Assembly (NCBI GenBank): GCA_015521275.1
Contig: WAOJ01000104.1
Location: 1-5,386, forward strand
Direction: 5' to 3'
Length of the DNA: 5,386 nt
Source: Desulfurococcales archaeon
Lineage (GTDB): Archaea > Thermoproteota > Thermoprotei_A > Sulfolobales > Ignicoccaceae
Position 1 is the stretch's first letter; every line of letters begins with the position of its first letter. A program made the position numbers and the translations under genes. Positions 5,328 through 5,386 of the stretch are shown here, in pieces. Under the pieces are notes generated by a model. That model had not been told where the DNA came from, ran no database searches, and saw only the letters and a program-made list of their open reading frames with translations.

Positions 5328-5386
5328 GTGATTGAGGAGCTATACGTCCCCGACTTGAACGCTGTGATGAGAGGAATAGTGACCAA
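5328..5386 (+). CDS. Possible start of a plus-strand gene, truncated by the right edge
   Basis: The frame opening with GTG at 5328 reads VIEELYVPDLNAVMRGIVT (V read as Met) to the window end. It has been open since a TAA at 5292-5294. The composition is protein-like (acidic start, alternating charged and hydrophobic residues). The purine stretch GGAAAGGG lies 7 nt upstream, a mediocre ribosome site. The opposite strand is also open here, but its translation is Ser/Thr/Pro/Leu-rich, as antisense frames of real genes in this window are. Only 19 codons can be seen, so no product is proposed. Confidence 0.4.
   Translation, partial: MIEELYVPDLNAVMRGIVT

Noticed and set aside
5364..5370. GTGATGA, a match to box C of C/D-box guide RNAs
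   Set aside because: No D, C' or D' boxes can be seen before the window ends, and the bases fall in a likely coding frame.
1..5386. CRISPR array, insertion sequence or toxin-antitoxin locus
   Set aside because: I saw no regularly spaced repeats, transposase motifs, terminal inverted repeats or recognisable toxin-antitoxin pairs.

Overview
The window looks like a chromosomal stretch of a hyperthermophilic crenarchaeon, probably of the Desulfurococcales. The evidence is a group II chaperonin (thermosome) closest in its motifs to the crenarchaeal alpha subunit, archaeal TATA-box promoters with very short leaders, an intronless tRNA-Val(GAC) with an encoded CCA end, frequent AGG/AGA/ATA codons, and several TTG/GTG starts. 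Genus cannot be decided from the sequence alone.

Left part (1-3301, all on the minus strand, read right to left). A 180-residue protein with one N-terminal membrane anchor (TTG start, unknown function) is followed by the thermosome alpha-type subunit gene. The thermosome has its own strong TATA box, which begins at the stop codon of the membrane-protein gene. Next comes a DUF89/ARMT1-like metal-dependent phosphatase gene, and then the first 55 codons of a GT4-type glycosyltransferase that runs off the left edge. Phosphatase and glycosyltransferase are tightly coupled: the glycosyltransferase ribosome binding site covers the phosphatase stop codon.

Middle (3302-3498). A short intergenic region carries a near-palindromic TTTTAAA element placed to serve both the tRNA-Val gene (plus) and the membrane-protein gene (minus). 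Downstream of the tRNA lies a promoter for the next plus-strand gene.

Right part (3499-5386). A plus-strand gene encodes an unrecognised HELGH zinc-metalloprotease-like protein with a Cys/His-rich C-terminal segment. Its best-supported start is a TTG at 3499, not the ATG at 3475. It converges on a minus-strand gene for an unrecognised Tyr/Leu-rich 253-residue protein, and the two stop codons overlap. At the right edge a GTG-started reading frame probably begins another plus-strand gene. The convergent pair is more AT-rich than the thermosome and is the least explained part of the window. I see no CRISPR array, transposon or complete defence system.
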